The notes beneath the pieces are model-generated. The model was not told the DNA's origin, made no database searches, and worked only from the letters and a program-made list of their open reading frames with translations. The position numbers were made by a program, and so were the translations under genes. This document shows, one piece after another, positions 1-6,553 of a stretch of DNA of 9,181 bases; the first letter of the stretch is position 1; the number at the start of each line of letters is the position of its first letter. The DNA comes from UBA1151 sp963579925 (GTDB lineage: Bacteria > Chloroflexota > Dehalococcoidia > Lucifugimonadales > Lucifugimonadaceae): NCBI GenBank assembly GCA_963579925.1, contig CAUZJA010000110.1:1-9181 (forward strand), in the 5' to 3' direction.

Positions 1-666
1 CTCGATGGGCTTCGAGATCGACTGACTGAGTATCGCGACCTTGGCGCAACTTTCGCCAAGTGGCGTGCCGTGATCAACATCGCTCACGGCCTGCCAACCC
101 TGCGAGCAATCAAGGTCAACTCACAGGCACTCGCACGATATGCAGGCCTGTGCCAGGAAGCCGGCATCGTCCCAATCGTTGAGCCAGAAGTGATCATGGA
201 TGGCGATCACTCAATCGAGAAGTGCTACCAGGCTACCGAGGCCACACTCAGCCAGGTCTTTTCTGACCTCGTAGACGCCGGCGTCTACCTTGAAGGGATA
301 GTCCTCAAGCCCAACATGGTTATCAGCGGGTCTGACGCCTCCAACCGCGCCAGTGCCGAAGAAGTAGCAAAGCAGACCATCACGTGTTTCCGACGCACCG
401 TACCCGCCGCGATAGGCGGCATCGCGTTCCTGTCCGGTGGACAGGGCGACGAAGAGGCGTCAGTCAATCTCGACGCCATCAACCGCTCGTCGCTGGACCG
501 CCCATGGGAGATGACATTCTCCTACGGCCGCGGACTCCAGGCAGCACCGCAAGCCCACTGGGGCAAGGACACCTCCGACATCGCCGGAACTCAGGCAGTC
601 TTCGCCAAGCGAGTAGCCATCGTTTCAGCCGCACGCCGAGGCGAGTACACCCCGGACATGGAGTAG
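1..666 (+). CDS. Class I fructose-bisphosphate aldolase, 3' part (5' end outside window)
   Basis: The frame is open from base 1 and ends at TAG 664-666, giving 221 codons of a protein usually near 340 residues, so about the first third is missing. The enzyme reversibly cleaves fructose 1,6-bisphosphate to dihydroxyacetone phosphate and glyceraldehyde 3-phosphate in cytoplasmic glycolysis and gluconeogenesis, through a Schiff-base lysine. Visible class I landmarks, in order, are FAKWRAV (active-site Lys, codon 58-60), PIVEPEV (acid/base Glu pair), VLKPNMV (Schiff-base Lys, codon 307-309), FLSGGQ (phosphate-binding loop) and FSYGRGLQ (phosphate-binding Arg). The C-terminus EYTPDME looks complete and lacks the terminal Tyr of animal aldolases. 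An ATG-like start inside the fragment at 70 is not the real start, because conserved residues precede it. It converges with the DUF2851 gene, with only two bases between their stop codons. Confidence 0.93.
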   Translation, partial: LDGLRDRLTEYRDLGATFAKWRAVINIAHGLPTLRAIKVNSQALARYAGLCQEAGIVPIVEPEVIMDGDHSIEKCYQATEATLSQVFSDLVDAGVYLEGIVLKPNMVISGSDASNRASAEEVAKQTITCFRRTVPAAIGGIAFLSGGQGDEEASVNLDAINRSSLDRPWEMTFSYGRGLQAAPQAHWGKDTSDIAGTQAVFAKRVAIVSAARRGEYTPDME

Positions 667-668
667 AG

Positions 669-1799
669 CTAGCTCAGGTAGGGCGATTCCCTGCCCCAGC
701 GCTCCGCAATTCCAGACCTTGTCATCGAGCGGTAAAGGTAGATCAGGCCCTGCTGCTGACGGCCACTCGTCACCCGCTTCTTGCTGCCGACCACGCGCCG
801 CATCTCCCGGGTAATAGAGTTTTCTGCAGACTTCGGGAACGCCGCGTAGAGCGCAATCTATCGTTCGTACACGTGCCAGTGACCAGCCCGGCGAGCCACC
901 GCATGGACCGCTGGCAACACAGCGTTTATTGCTATGTCGGCCGCCCGGCTCTTGCCAACCAGCGCCCGCTTATCGCCTTCACCCGGAACCATCAGCGCCG
1001 CGATCAGATCCTCCGGCGTAGAGTCACCGCCAATCAGATCAAGCATGGCGTTGACCGGGCCACCCGCATCCAGCCACCGATGCGCCAATGCAGTAGCACC
1101 TTCGACGCGCTTCTTCGGCGAGTTGTCTGGCCGCCCACTTGCCTTCGACCACTCCGGAGCGGTCCCTCGCAATCTGCTGCTGTAGCCGCCAGTCTGAGGC
1201 TCAAACCCGGCACCCTGCCGCAACAACGACTCAATTTCACCGCGCCCCGATGGCTGTTTACCCGCAATCATCGCCCACGAAACCCGCGCTGTAAGTTCCC
1301 GAAACGGCTTGCGGTTCTTCGAGTAACCAAGACACTCAGTCCAGAGAACTTGATCAGCGTCGGTATTGGCCAGTTCCAACTCCAACCCGGCGCTGCGTGC
1401 GAAAAACCTGCGATCACCCGCCTCATCCAGCGAAAGCTCAGGCAATTCGGCAGATGGTCTGACAGGATGGCCGCCCCGCATCGCCCCAGACTTCAGCAAC
1501 AGGAACGGAATGCCCACCCCGGAGTTGGAGCGCACCTCGTCGCGCTCTTCAAACCCCATCACATGAAAGATAACGCCGTTGTATCCAGGGTCCCGATCAT
1601 GCCCATGCGCGTACCAGCCAGATCGGCGCACGTGAATCTCAATATCACCCCGATGCACCACGCCATCCGAATCAGTGACTACAGCATCCACGAAATCAGG
1701 ACCACCACCGGGAGCTGGGCGCCCCGTGTACATCACCTGATACGGCTTGCCATCCCTGTCCGTGACGCTCTTCGAACGCCGCCACGCCGAATGCAACAC
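669..1799 (-). pseudogene. DUF2851 family protein, interrupted by an in-frame TAG
   Basis: Reading on the minus strand from GTG 1799, the protein runs 313 residues to a TAG at 858-860. In the same frame it then continues for 62 codons to a second TAG at 669-671. The N-terminal part matches DUF2851 (Pfam family of unknown function): GGGPDF near residues 31-36, then GDIEIHV, SGWYAHGHDRD and YNGVIFHV at about 51-80, with conserved Glu, His and Asp. The stretch after the first stop keeps family-like C-terminal sequence (IALYAAFPKSAENSITREM, then SGRQQQGLIYLYR), so the stop appears to be a point change such as CAG to TAG. The product is either a 313-residue truncated protein or nothing. TAG ends most other genes here, so recoding is unlikely. 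The start is uncertain: the frame stays open upstream into the 1895-1926 hairpin, but no ATG, GTG or TTG lies in frame there. Function unknown. Confidence 0.82.
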
Positions 1800-1894
1800 A
1801 GACTCCGCGACTGGGCGCGAGTTGCCGCGCCGCGGCTCATGCAGCCCGGGATAATCGTTCCCAAAATATGGATGATCAGAATATGAATAAAACG

Positions 1895-1926
1895 AAGGAA
1901 GGCCGGGTCTGAACCCGGCCTTCCTT
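1895..1926 (-). terminator. Rho-independent terminator of the 1948-2697 aldolase gene
   Basis: This is a perfect 14-bp stem (1895-1908 with 1913-1926) with a 4-nt loop. It starts 22 bases past the aldolase stop codon, on the minus strand. On that strand the stem is followed by CGTTTTATTC, a U-rich tail as in intrinsic terminators. The plus-strand tail is not U-rich. It insulates the aldolase transcript from the DUF2851 gene downstream. Confidence 0.88.
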
Positions 1927-1947
1927 TACCAGCATCATCCGAGCAGC

Positions 1948-2697
1948 TTAGCTGCCGGTGTATGGAATCTCCGAGTGCTCTTCGGCAAAATCCCGAACGT
2001 GGCCCATCATCAGGTCCTGAATACCAAGCGTAATCGCTCGGCCGTCCGTCTTGCCGGCCGCTTTGGCACGCGCCTCTGCATCTTCGGTTCGCTTCACTCG
2101 CTCGGGGTGGTCAGGCTCTCCCGGGTAGCCAAGGGAAGCTGCAAAGTCGTTGGGTCCGCCAACGATTCCGCTCAATCCTTTGACGGCAAGAATGTCATCA
2201 AGATTCTCGTAGGCAGTCGCCGACTCGATCTGAGCCGACACGATCATGTTCGCGTTAGCCCACTTGGCAAACCCCAGCTTGCCGCCGTACTTATCATTGA
2301 TCACCTTATCGTCATTCAGTTCCGTGCCGCGACCGCCGCCCCATGAGCGCCAGCCATCAGGAGGGAACAGACATGCATCGGCAAACGCCTGTGCTTCTGC
2401 ACCGGTCTCAACGTGAGGACCAACAACGCCCTGGATTCCGCGATCCAGCCACAGGTTGATGGTATTTGCCTCTTTGTTCTGGACTCTTGCCACAACAGAC
2501 ATGTTGTATCCGTTTGCGACGCGGCAGATCTCATCGACTGACTCTGGAGTGAATGCGCCATGCTCACCATCCAGGCTGATGGCCTGGAATCCGGCGTGGG
2601 CTGCCATCTCTATCAGCGTCTGGTTGTAGAACGTCATCGCGAAGACGAGCGCCTTAAAACCTTCTTTGTTGCGTTTGAGAATTGAGTTTTCGATCAT
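1948..2697 (-). CDS. HpcH/HpaI family aldolase (2-keto-3-deoxy acid aldolase type)
   Basis: This is a 249-residue cytoplasmic class II, metal-dependent aldolase of the HpcH/HpaI (citrate lyase beta-like) family. Members cleave 4-hydroxy-2-oxo acids to pyruvate plus an aldehyde. Family residues are visible: E45-H46 in LDGEHGAF, R71 in VVARVQN, the loop RGIQGVVGPHVETGAEA, metal ligand E158 in SAQIESA and metal ligand D184 in GGPNDFAASLG. The length is normal. The start ATG at 2697 has GGAAGG seven bases upstream. The gene lies downstream of the TctC-like lipoprotein and the enolase-superfamily dehydratase on the same strand, but a hairpin at 2779-2810 separates it from the lipoprotein, so it may have its own promoter in 2698-2778. 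The context suggests it cleaves the keto-deoxy acid made by the dehydratase (inference). The exact substrate cannot be read from sequence. It is only distantly related to the second copy at 6554-7384. Confidence 0.88.
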   Translation of the reverse strand: MIENSILKRNKEGFKALVFAMTFYNQTLIEMAAHAGFQAISLDGEHGAFTPESVDEICRVANGYNMSVVARVQNKEANTINLWLDRGIQGVVGPHVETGAEAQAFADACLFPPDGWRSWGGGRGTELNDDKVINDKYGGKLGFAKWANANMIVSAQIESATAYENLDDILAVKGLSGIVGGPNDFAASLGYPGEPDHPERVKRTEDAEARAKAAGKTDGRAITLGIQDLMMGHVRDFAEEHSEIPYTGS

Positions 2698-2778
2698 CCC
2701 AGTACCTTCCGAACATTACTTAATTAGGGTCGTGTGGCGCGGCAGTATACGCCTGCCCAATGGCCATTTACGCGAAAC

Positions 2779-2810
2779 GGCCGCCCAACCTTGTCTCAGG
2801 TTGGGCGGCC
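2779..2810 (-). terminator. Strong hairpin, probable terminator of the TctC-like lipoprotein gene
   Basis: This is a perfect 13-bp GC-rich stem (2779-2791 with 2798-2810) with a 6-nt loop, 25 bases past the lipoprotein stop on the minus strand. The minus-strand tail is GTTTCGCG, a weak U tract. The plus-strand tail holds TTTTT seven bases later (2818-2822). Termination may be partial, so some read-through into the aldolase gene is possible. That is an inference from the weak tail. Confidence 0.7.
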
Positions 2811-2835
2811 GCATCACTTTTTCTACAAGAAAGAC

Positions 2836-3825
2836 TTACTTGGCTGCGAGCGCTTCAAACTCCGCTATCTGCGATCGAAAAGTCAGGCCTGCGTCTCCGG
2901 CGGGTACGTCAATGTTGGCCAATTCCGACTCGGTAACAAACGCCTGGAATCCAGCGGAGGCTTTTACGGCTCTCAGAATTATCGAGATGTTATCCAGAGT
3001 GAAGACTGGAACCCTGATGTTCACAGCAAGTCCCAGCAAGTAGGGCACGCCTTCAAATGAGCTTCCTTCGGATATCGCCGTCGGCACGCCAGCCAATGAC
3101 GCAGCCTCACTCGCACCAAGCACCAGAAGCGCTGTGCCGGCGCCAGAGTCAACCACCCTGTTCGCCTCACCTAGTGTCATCAGCCCAAGGCCATTCGCTG
3201 TAGCAATCCGCGCAGCCGGGTCCCCGGCAGGTGTGGTTTCCAGCGATAGACCAAGTGCATCTGCTATCCCCGCTACATTCAGTGCGGCAGCGCCCGTCTC
3301 TGCACCCTTCACACCAACCGTAATGCTTCCCGAAGAAGCTGCAGACACCACATCGCCCCAATCCGCGAAGTCGGAATCGGAAGCGGCAACAAAAACAAAT
3401 GGCTGAACGAGGGCCGTGGTCACTGGCCTAAAGTCTCGAGTCACATCCTCCGTGGTGGCACCTGTTGCCAGTGCAGCAGTCTGGTCGCTGTTGATTACCA
3501 GGAACCAGTGACCGCCGGTGGGATTGGTCCCAAAATTTTCCACGGCAGTTACGCCATTGGAGCCTGGCTCAGGATTAACTGACACCGTCGCAGAAGTCTC
3601 TGCAGCAAACGCAGCCGAGAACGCGTTGACATAATCCGTCTCGAAAGTGCCATCTGCTGCGCCAACCACAAAATTGACCACTTCTCGCGGATAAACCGGG
3701 GTTGGCAGCTCAAAGTTAGGCTCAGCCGCGCTTTCACCGCCACAGGCGGTGGCTGCGATCGCAACAATCGCCACAATCATCATGAGTAATATCGGCCTAC
3801 GAGCGAGGCCCATGTTTGTTGTCAT
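2836..3825 (-). CDS. TctC/Bug-like extracytoplasmic solute-binding lipoprotein
   Basis: This is a 329-residue exported protein. The N-terminus has a short basic stretch (ARR), a hydrophobic core (about residues 11-26) and a lipobox-like ATAC with Cys28 as the likely lipidation site. A GGESAAEP linker follows. The mature part resembles the Bug/TctC family (tripartite tricarboxylate transport receptors), which capture carboxylates. NFVVGAADGTFETDYVN aligns with the first glycine-rich ligand loop, and SVNPEPGSNGVTAVENF with the usual 'vvNrpGAgG' segment. DFRPVTTALVQPFVFVAAS also fits the family. Family resemblance is clear but several signature glycines differ. The start ATG at 3825 has GGAG about 11 bases upstream. 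No TctA or TctB membrane subunits lie in this window, so it is an orphan receptor here. It sits 103 bases downstream of the dehydratase on the same strand, so the two are probably co-transcribed. The likely role is binding the acid that the neighbouring enzymes use (inference). Confidence 0.78.
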   Translation of the reverse strand: MTTNMGLARRPILLMMIVAIVAIAATACGGESAAEPNFELPTPVYPREVVNFVVGAADGTFETDYVNAFSAAFAAETSATVSVNPEPGSNGVTAVENFGTNPTGGHWFLVINSDQTAALATGATTEDVTRDFRPVTTALVQPFVFVAASDSDFADWGDVVSAASSGSITVGVKGAETGAAALNVAGIADALGLSLETTPAGDPAARIATANGLGLMTLGEANRVVDSGAGTALLVLGASEAASLAGVPTAISEGSSFEGVPYLLGLAVNIRVPVFTLDNISIILRAVKASAGFQAFVTESELANIDVPAGDAGLTFRSQIAEFEALAAK

Positions 3826-3928
3826 CCGGAACTTGTCTCCATGTATCGATAATCAATGTACGTGGTCTGCGCCGGTACGAGTCGGTATTGCGTACGCCCA
3901 ACAGGTTACTCACATTGCAGAATGTTAG

Positions 3929-5074
3929 CTATATGCCACTCTGATGTCCCACGCCCAATTCTACGTACGGATACTTTGCCAGCTCATCTTCATTGAGCTC
4001 AATTCCAAGCCCCGGTGCGTCGCTTAGTTGCACATGCCCATCCGATTGGCGAGGCAGGCCATTAACGACTTCAAAGTAATTCGCTGCGTAGAATTCGGCG
4101 TGATATTCCTGAATTCCAAAGTTGGCCAGCGATGCGTCCAGGTGGAGTGAAGCCATCGTGCCAATTGGAGAGTTGGTGTTGTGCGGCGCCATAGTCAGGT
4201 GAGCAGACTCAGAAATCGCAGCAATCTTCTTCAGCTCCGTAATGCCACCAGCGTTACAGATATCCGGCTGCAAGAAGTCCACGGCACGGGCCGCAATCAA
4301 CTCGAAGAAATCATATTTATGATAGAGCCGCTCCCCGGTTGCGATAGGGATATCAACCCGGTTCCGTACATCCGCCATCTCAGCGGCAAGCTCGTATGAG
4401 ACCGGCTCCTCATAGAAAGTCGGTTCGTACTCTTCCAACCGCTTTCCGATCTGGATCGCCGTAGCAACGTTGAACTTGGCATGTGCCTCAACCAATATGT
4501 CCACATTGGGGCCAACCGCCTTGCGTACGGCGGCGACACGACCCACCGCCAGCCCCAGTTCCTCCCGTGAAATATTAAAGTAGCTTTCCTTACCAAATGG
4601 ATCAAACTTCAGCGCGGTGTAACCCTTGGCAACCACCGTCTTGGCCTCGTCAGCAATCATTTCTGGGGCGGCAGGCGTCGTGTACCAACCATTGGCGTAG
4701 ACTCGGAGTCGGGTCTTGTGTGCCCCGCCCAGCAGTGTGTACGTCGGAACCCCAAGAATCTTGCCCCGAAGATCCCACAAAGCGATATCGATGCCCGAAA
4801 GAGCAGTAGCAACCAGACGACCGCTCCGAGAGACCATATCCTGATGCATCCGGGTCCAGTGAACTTCAGAGTCCAACGGATCTTTGCCATCCAGATAGTT
4901 ATCAAACCACCAGTGCAGGATGCTCTCCACCTGGTTCTCCATCCCCAGCGGACTAGCCTCTCCAATCCCAAACACCTCTGGATCATCAGTCAGAATCTTG
5001 ACCAAAAGCCAGTTCCGATTGGACGTATAGATCTTCGAGTGAAATTTGATTGTCTCAATGCCAGTGATTTTCAT
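3929..5074 (-). CDS. Mandelate racemase/muconate lactonizing enzyme family protein, sugar-acid dehydratase type
   Basis: This is a 381-residue cytoplasmic enolase-superfamily enzyme of normal length. The N-terminal capping domain spans about residues 1-125 and the TIM barrel about 126-350. Barrel residues visible are K156 in ALKFDPF, E196 and H198 in VEAHAKF (end of the third strand), E222 in FYEEPV, E248 in ATGERLY, D271 in QPDICNAGG and H298 in APHNTNSPIG. This set (Mg2+ ligands on successive strands, a Lys and a late His) matches the galactonate/galactarate-type dehydratases and aldonolactone cycloisomerases. Those act on sugar acids to give 2-keto-3-deoxy acids or lactones. The substrate cannot be assigned. 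The start ATG at 5074 has GGAG seven bases upstream. The gene heads the minus-strand arm that continues to the TctC-like lipoprotein and an HpcH/HpaI aldolase. It is divergent from the M20D gene across a repeat-bearing region. No terminator is visible between it and the lipoprotein gene. Confidence 0.88.
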   Translation of the reverse strand: MKITGIETIKFHSKIYTSNRNWLLVKILTDDPEVFGIGEASPLGMENQVESILHWWFDNYLDGKDPLDSEVHWTRMHQDMVSRSGRLVATALSGIDIALWDLRGKILGVPTYTLLGGAHKTRLRVYANGWYTTPAAPEMIADEAKTVVAKGYTALKFDPFGKESYFNISREELGLAVGRVAAVRKAVGPNVDILVEAHAKFNVATAIQIGKRLEEYEPTFYEEPVSYELAAEMADVRNRVDIPIATGERLYHKYDFFELIAARAVDFLQPDICNAGGITELKKIAAISESAHLTMAPHNTNSPIGTMASLHLDASLANFGIQEYHAEFYAANYFEVVNGLPRQSDGHVQLSDAPGLGIELNEDELAKYPYVELGVGHQSGI

Positions 5075-5140
5075 CAGTGATCTCCAGTAAATCCGAACAA
5101 CGCCTCATGTATGTGGATTCTAAGGCCTCCAAGGAAATGA

Positions 5141-5252
5141 CCCCACCGCCTCGCGGTAAGGGCCCCCATCGCAGATGGGCGGTCAATGCCTCCATGGCAG
5201 ATGTCGATCAACGCCCCCACCGCCTTGCGGTCAGTGCCTCCATGGCAGATGG
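5141..5252. repeat. Three-copy intergenic repeat with two mini-hairpins per unit
   Basis: Copies 1 (5141-5178) and 3 (5215-5252) are 38 nt long and match at 33 positions. Copy 2 (5179-5203) is a partial 25-nt copy that matches copy 3 at 24 positions. Each full unit carries two inverted repeats: ACCGC-3 nt-GCGGT (5145-5157 and 5219-5231) and CCAT-5 nt-ATGG (5166-5178 and 5240-5252). All five differences between copies 1 and 3 fall in loops or in the linker, never in the stems. Copies 1 and 3 are 74 bases apart, hence in different reading frames, which argues against a protein repeat. The array lies between the divergent dehydratase and M20D genes. It may be a small palindromic intergenic element or a regulatory/RNA structure; I cannot name a known family. 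Confidence 0.75.
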
Positions 5253-5280
5253 TAAAGTGCGCGGTTATGAGCCAAATGCA

Positions 5281-6513
5281 ATGATGACGACGCCAGATCT
5301 AGCCACCGAGATAACCGCCGCAGCCAATGCTGTCGCCAGTCGCGTCAAAGAAATTCGCGAAGATATTCACGCTCATCCGGAACTCCGATACCAGGAGCAC
5401 CGAACGGCCGCACTCGTCGCAGAAGAGTTGCGATCTCTCGGCATTGAAGTCGCAGAAGGCATCGGTCAGACAGGTGTAGTCGGCGTGCTTCGAGGCGGTG
5501 CTGGATCTGATCGCACCGTTGGCTTCCGAGCGGAGATGGACGCCCTACCAACCCAGGATCTGTGCGGACATCCGTGGCAATCCATTAATCCCGGAGTCGG
5601 GCACCACTGCGGTCACGATGGCCATGTTGCAGCGCTGCTGGGCACAGCCAGGGTTCTTGCCGGGATGCGAGACCGCCTCCCCGGCAACATTAAATTTCTC
5701 TTCGAGCCAGCAGAAGAGGCAACCCCAGACGATGAGATTGCTGGCTCCACAGCAATGATCAACGACGGCGCGTTGGATGACCCAAGACCAGACGCCATAT
5801 TCGCCTGCCACTTCTATCCGGAATGGCCTGCTGGTTCCATTGCCCTGAAAGCCGGCTCATCGTTTTCCGGCAACGACTACTTTGAGCTCACCCTGAAAGG
5901 CAAAGAATCACATAGCGCCGTGCCATGGAAAGGCATCGATGCAATAGTCGTCGCGGCTCAGGTCATTTCTGCTTTGCAATCGTTCACGGCGCGTCAGTTA
6001 GATATCGAAGAGGCCGCCAGCCTCACGATTGGCACCATCAGCGGCGGACGAGCCTCCAACATTCTGGCCGACTCCGTTGAGATGACCGGCACCGTCCGAA
6101 TCTCCAGCGAAGAGATTCGCAACGATCTCCCCGCAATGATCGAGCGCACCATTAAAGGCGTTTGTGAGTCATTTGGCGCGGAGTACGATCTGAGCTACTA
6201 CTCCAGACACCTCCCCGCAGTCATATGCGCACCGGATGAAGTTGACGTTGTGCGATCAGCCGCCATCGAGGTGCTTGGCCGCGATCAGGTGATCGAAATG
6301 CGGCACCCACGGCTGGCCGCTGATACCGTGCACGAGTGGCTGGACAGAGTGCCCGGCGTATTTTTCATGGTGGGAACGGCGGGTGAGTCAACAGATACCC
6401 ACTACCCCTCGCACCATCAACGATTTAACATCGCCAACGAAACTTGGCCCGCAGTTGTAGCGGCCCAGTCAATGTCAGCGATTAGATATCTGCAACAGGC
6501 CCGGTCGGAGTGA
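5281..6513 (+). CDS. M20D family amidohydrolase (hippurate/IAA-amino-acid hydrolase-like)
   Basis: This is a metal-dependent cytoplasmic amidohydrolase that cleaves N-acyl amino acids or related amides. With the start at ATG 5281 it has 410 residues, normal for M20D. Motifs, in that numbering: an N-terminal IREDIHAHPELRYQE segment, metal ligands C110 and H112 in GHHCGHDGH, acidic residues at 145-146 in FEPAEEA, H177 in ACHFYPEW, and the late metal His374 in DTHYPSHH. The dimerisation (lid) domain spans about 195-310 and includes KESHSAVPWKGIDAI. The frame stays open back to 5077, but that extension runs through the intergenic repeat and has no family similarity. ATG 5281, ATG 5284 or GTG 5257 are the possible starts; none has a clear ribosome-binding site. 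It is followed 40 bases later by an HpcH/HpaI aldolase on the same strand, probably co-transcribed. A stem-loop spans its stop codon. The physiological amide is unknown. Confidence 0.88.
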   Translation: MMTTPDLATEITAAANAVASRVKEIREDIHAHPELRYQEHRTAALVAEELRSLGIEVAEGIGQTGVVGVLRGGAGSDRTVGFRAEMDALPTQDLCGHPWQSINPGVGHHCGHDGHVAALLGTARVLAGMRDRLPGNIKFLFEPAEEATPDDEIAGSTAMINDGALDDPRPDAIFACHFYPEWPAGSIALKAGSSFSGNDYFELTLKGKESHSAVPWKGIDAIVVAAQVISALQSFTARQLDIEEAASLTIGTISGGRASNILADSVEMTGTVRISSEEIRNDLPAMIERTIKGVCESFGAEYDLSYYSRHLPAVICAPDEVDVVRSAAIEVLGRDQVIEMRHPRLAADTVHEWLDRVPGVFFMVGTAGESTDTHYPSHHQRFNIANETWPAVVAAQSMSAIRYLQQARSE

Positions 6514-6520
6514 CTGGGCC
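6498..6520 (+). other. Intercistronic stem-loop spanning the M20D stop codon
   Basis: GGCCCGGTC (6498-6506) pairs with GACTGGGCC (6512-6520) over nine pairs, one of them G-U, around a 5-nt loop. The TGA stop at 6511-6513 lies at the loop/stem edge. No U tract follows, so it is not a standard terminator. It could affect mRNA decay or the relative expression of the two cistrons, or be a by-product of GC-rich coding sequence. Confidence 0.4.
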
Positions 6521-6553
6521 CGGCCAGAACATTAGTAAAGGGAGTAACGGGAA

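Noticed and set aside
858..860. TAG as a recoded (pyrrolysine or other) sense codon
   Set aside because: At least five other genes in the window end naturally at TAG, and no pyrrolysine machinery or insertion element is seen. A point mutation or sequence error is simpler.
384..1886. 500-residue open frame on the plus strand
   Set aside because: It overlaps the end of the class I aldolase and the whole DUF2851 locus antisense. Its translation is rich in Arg, His and Pro with no recognisable domain, which is typical of the complement of a GC-rich gene.
5141..5252. CRISPR array
   Set aside because: There are only three degenerate units, without regular unique spacers, and no cas genes nearby.
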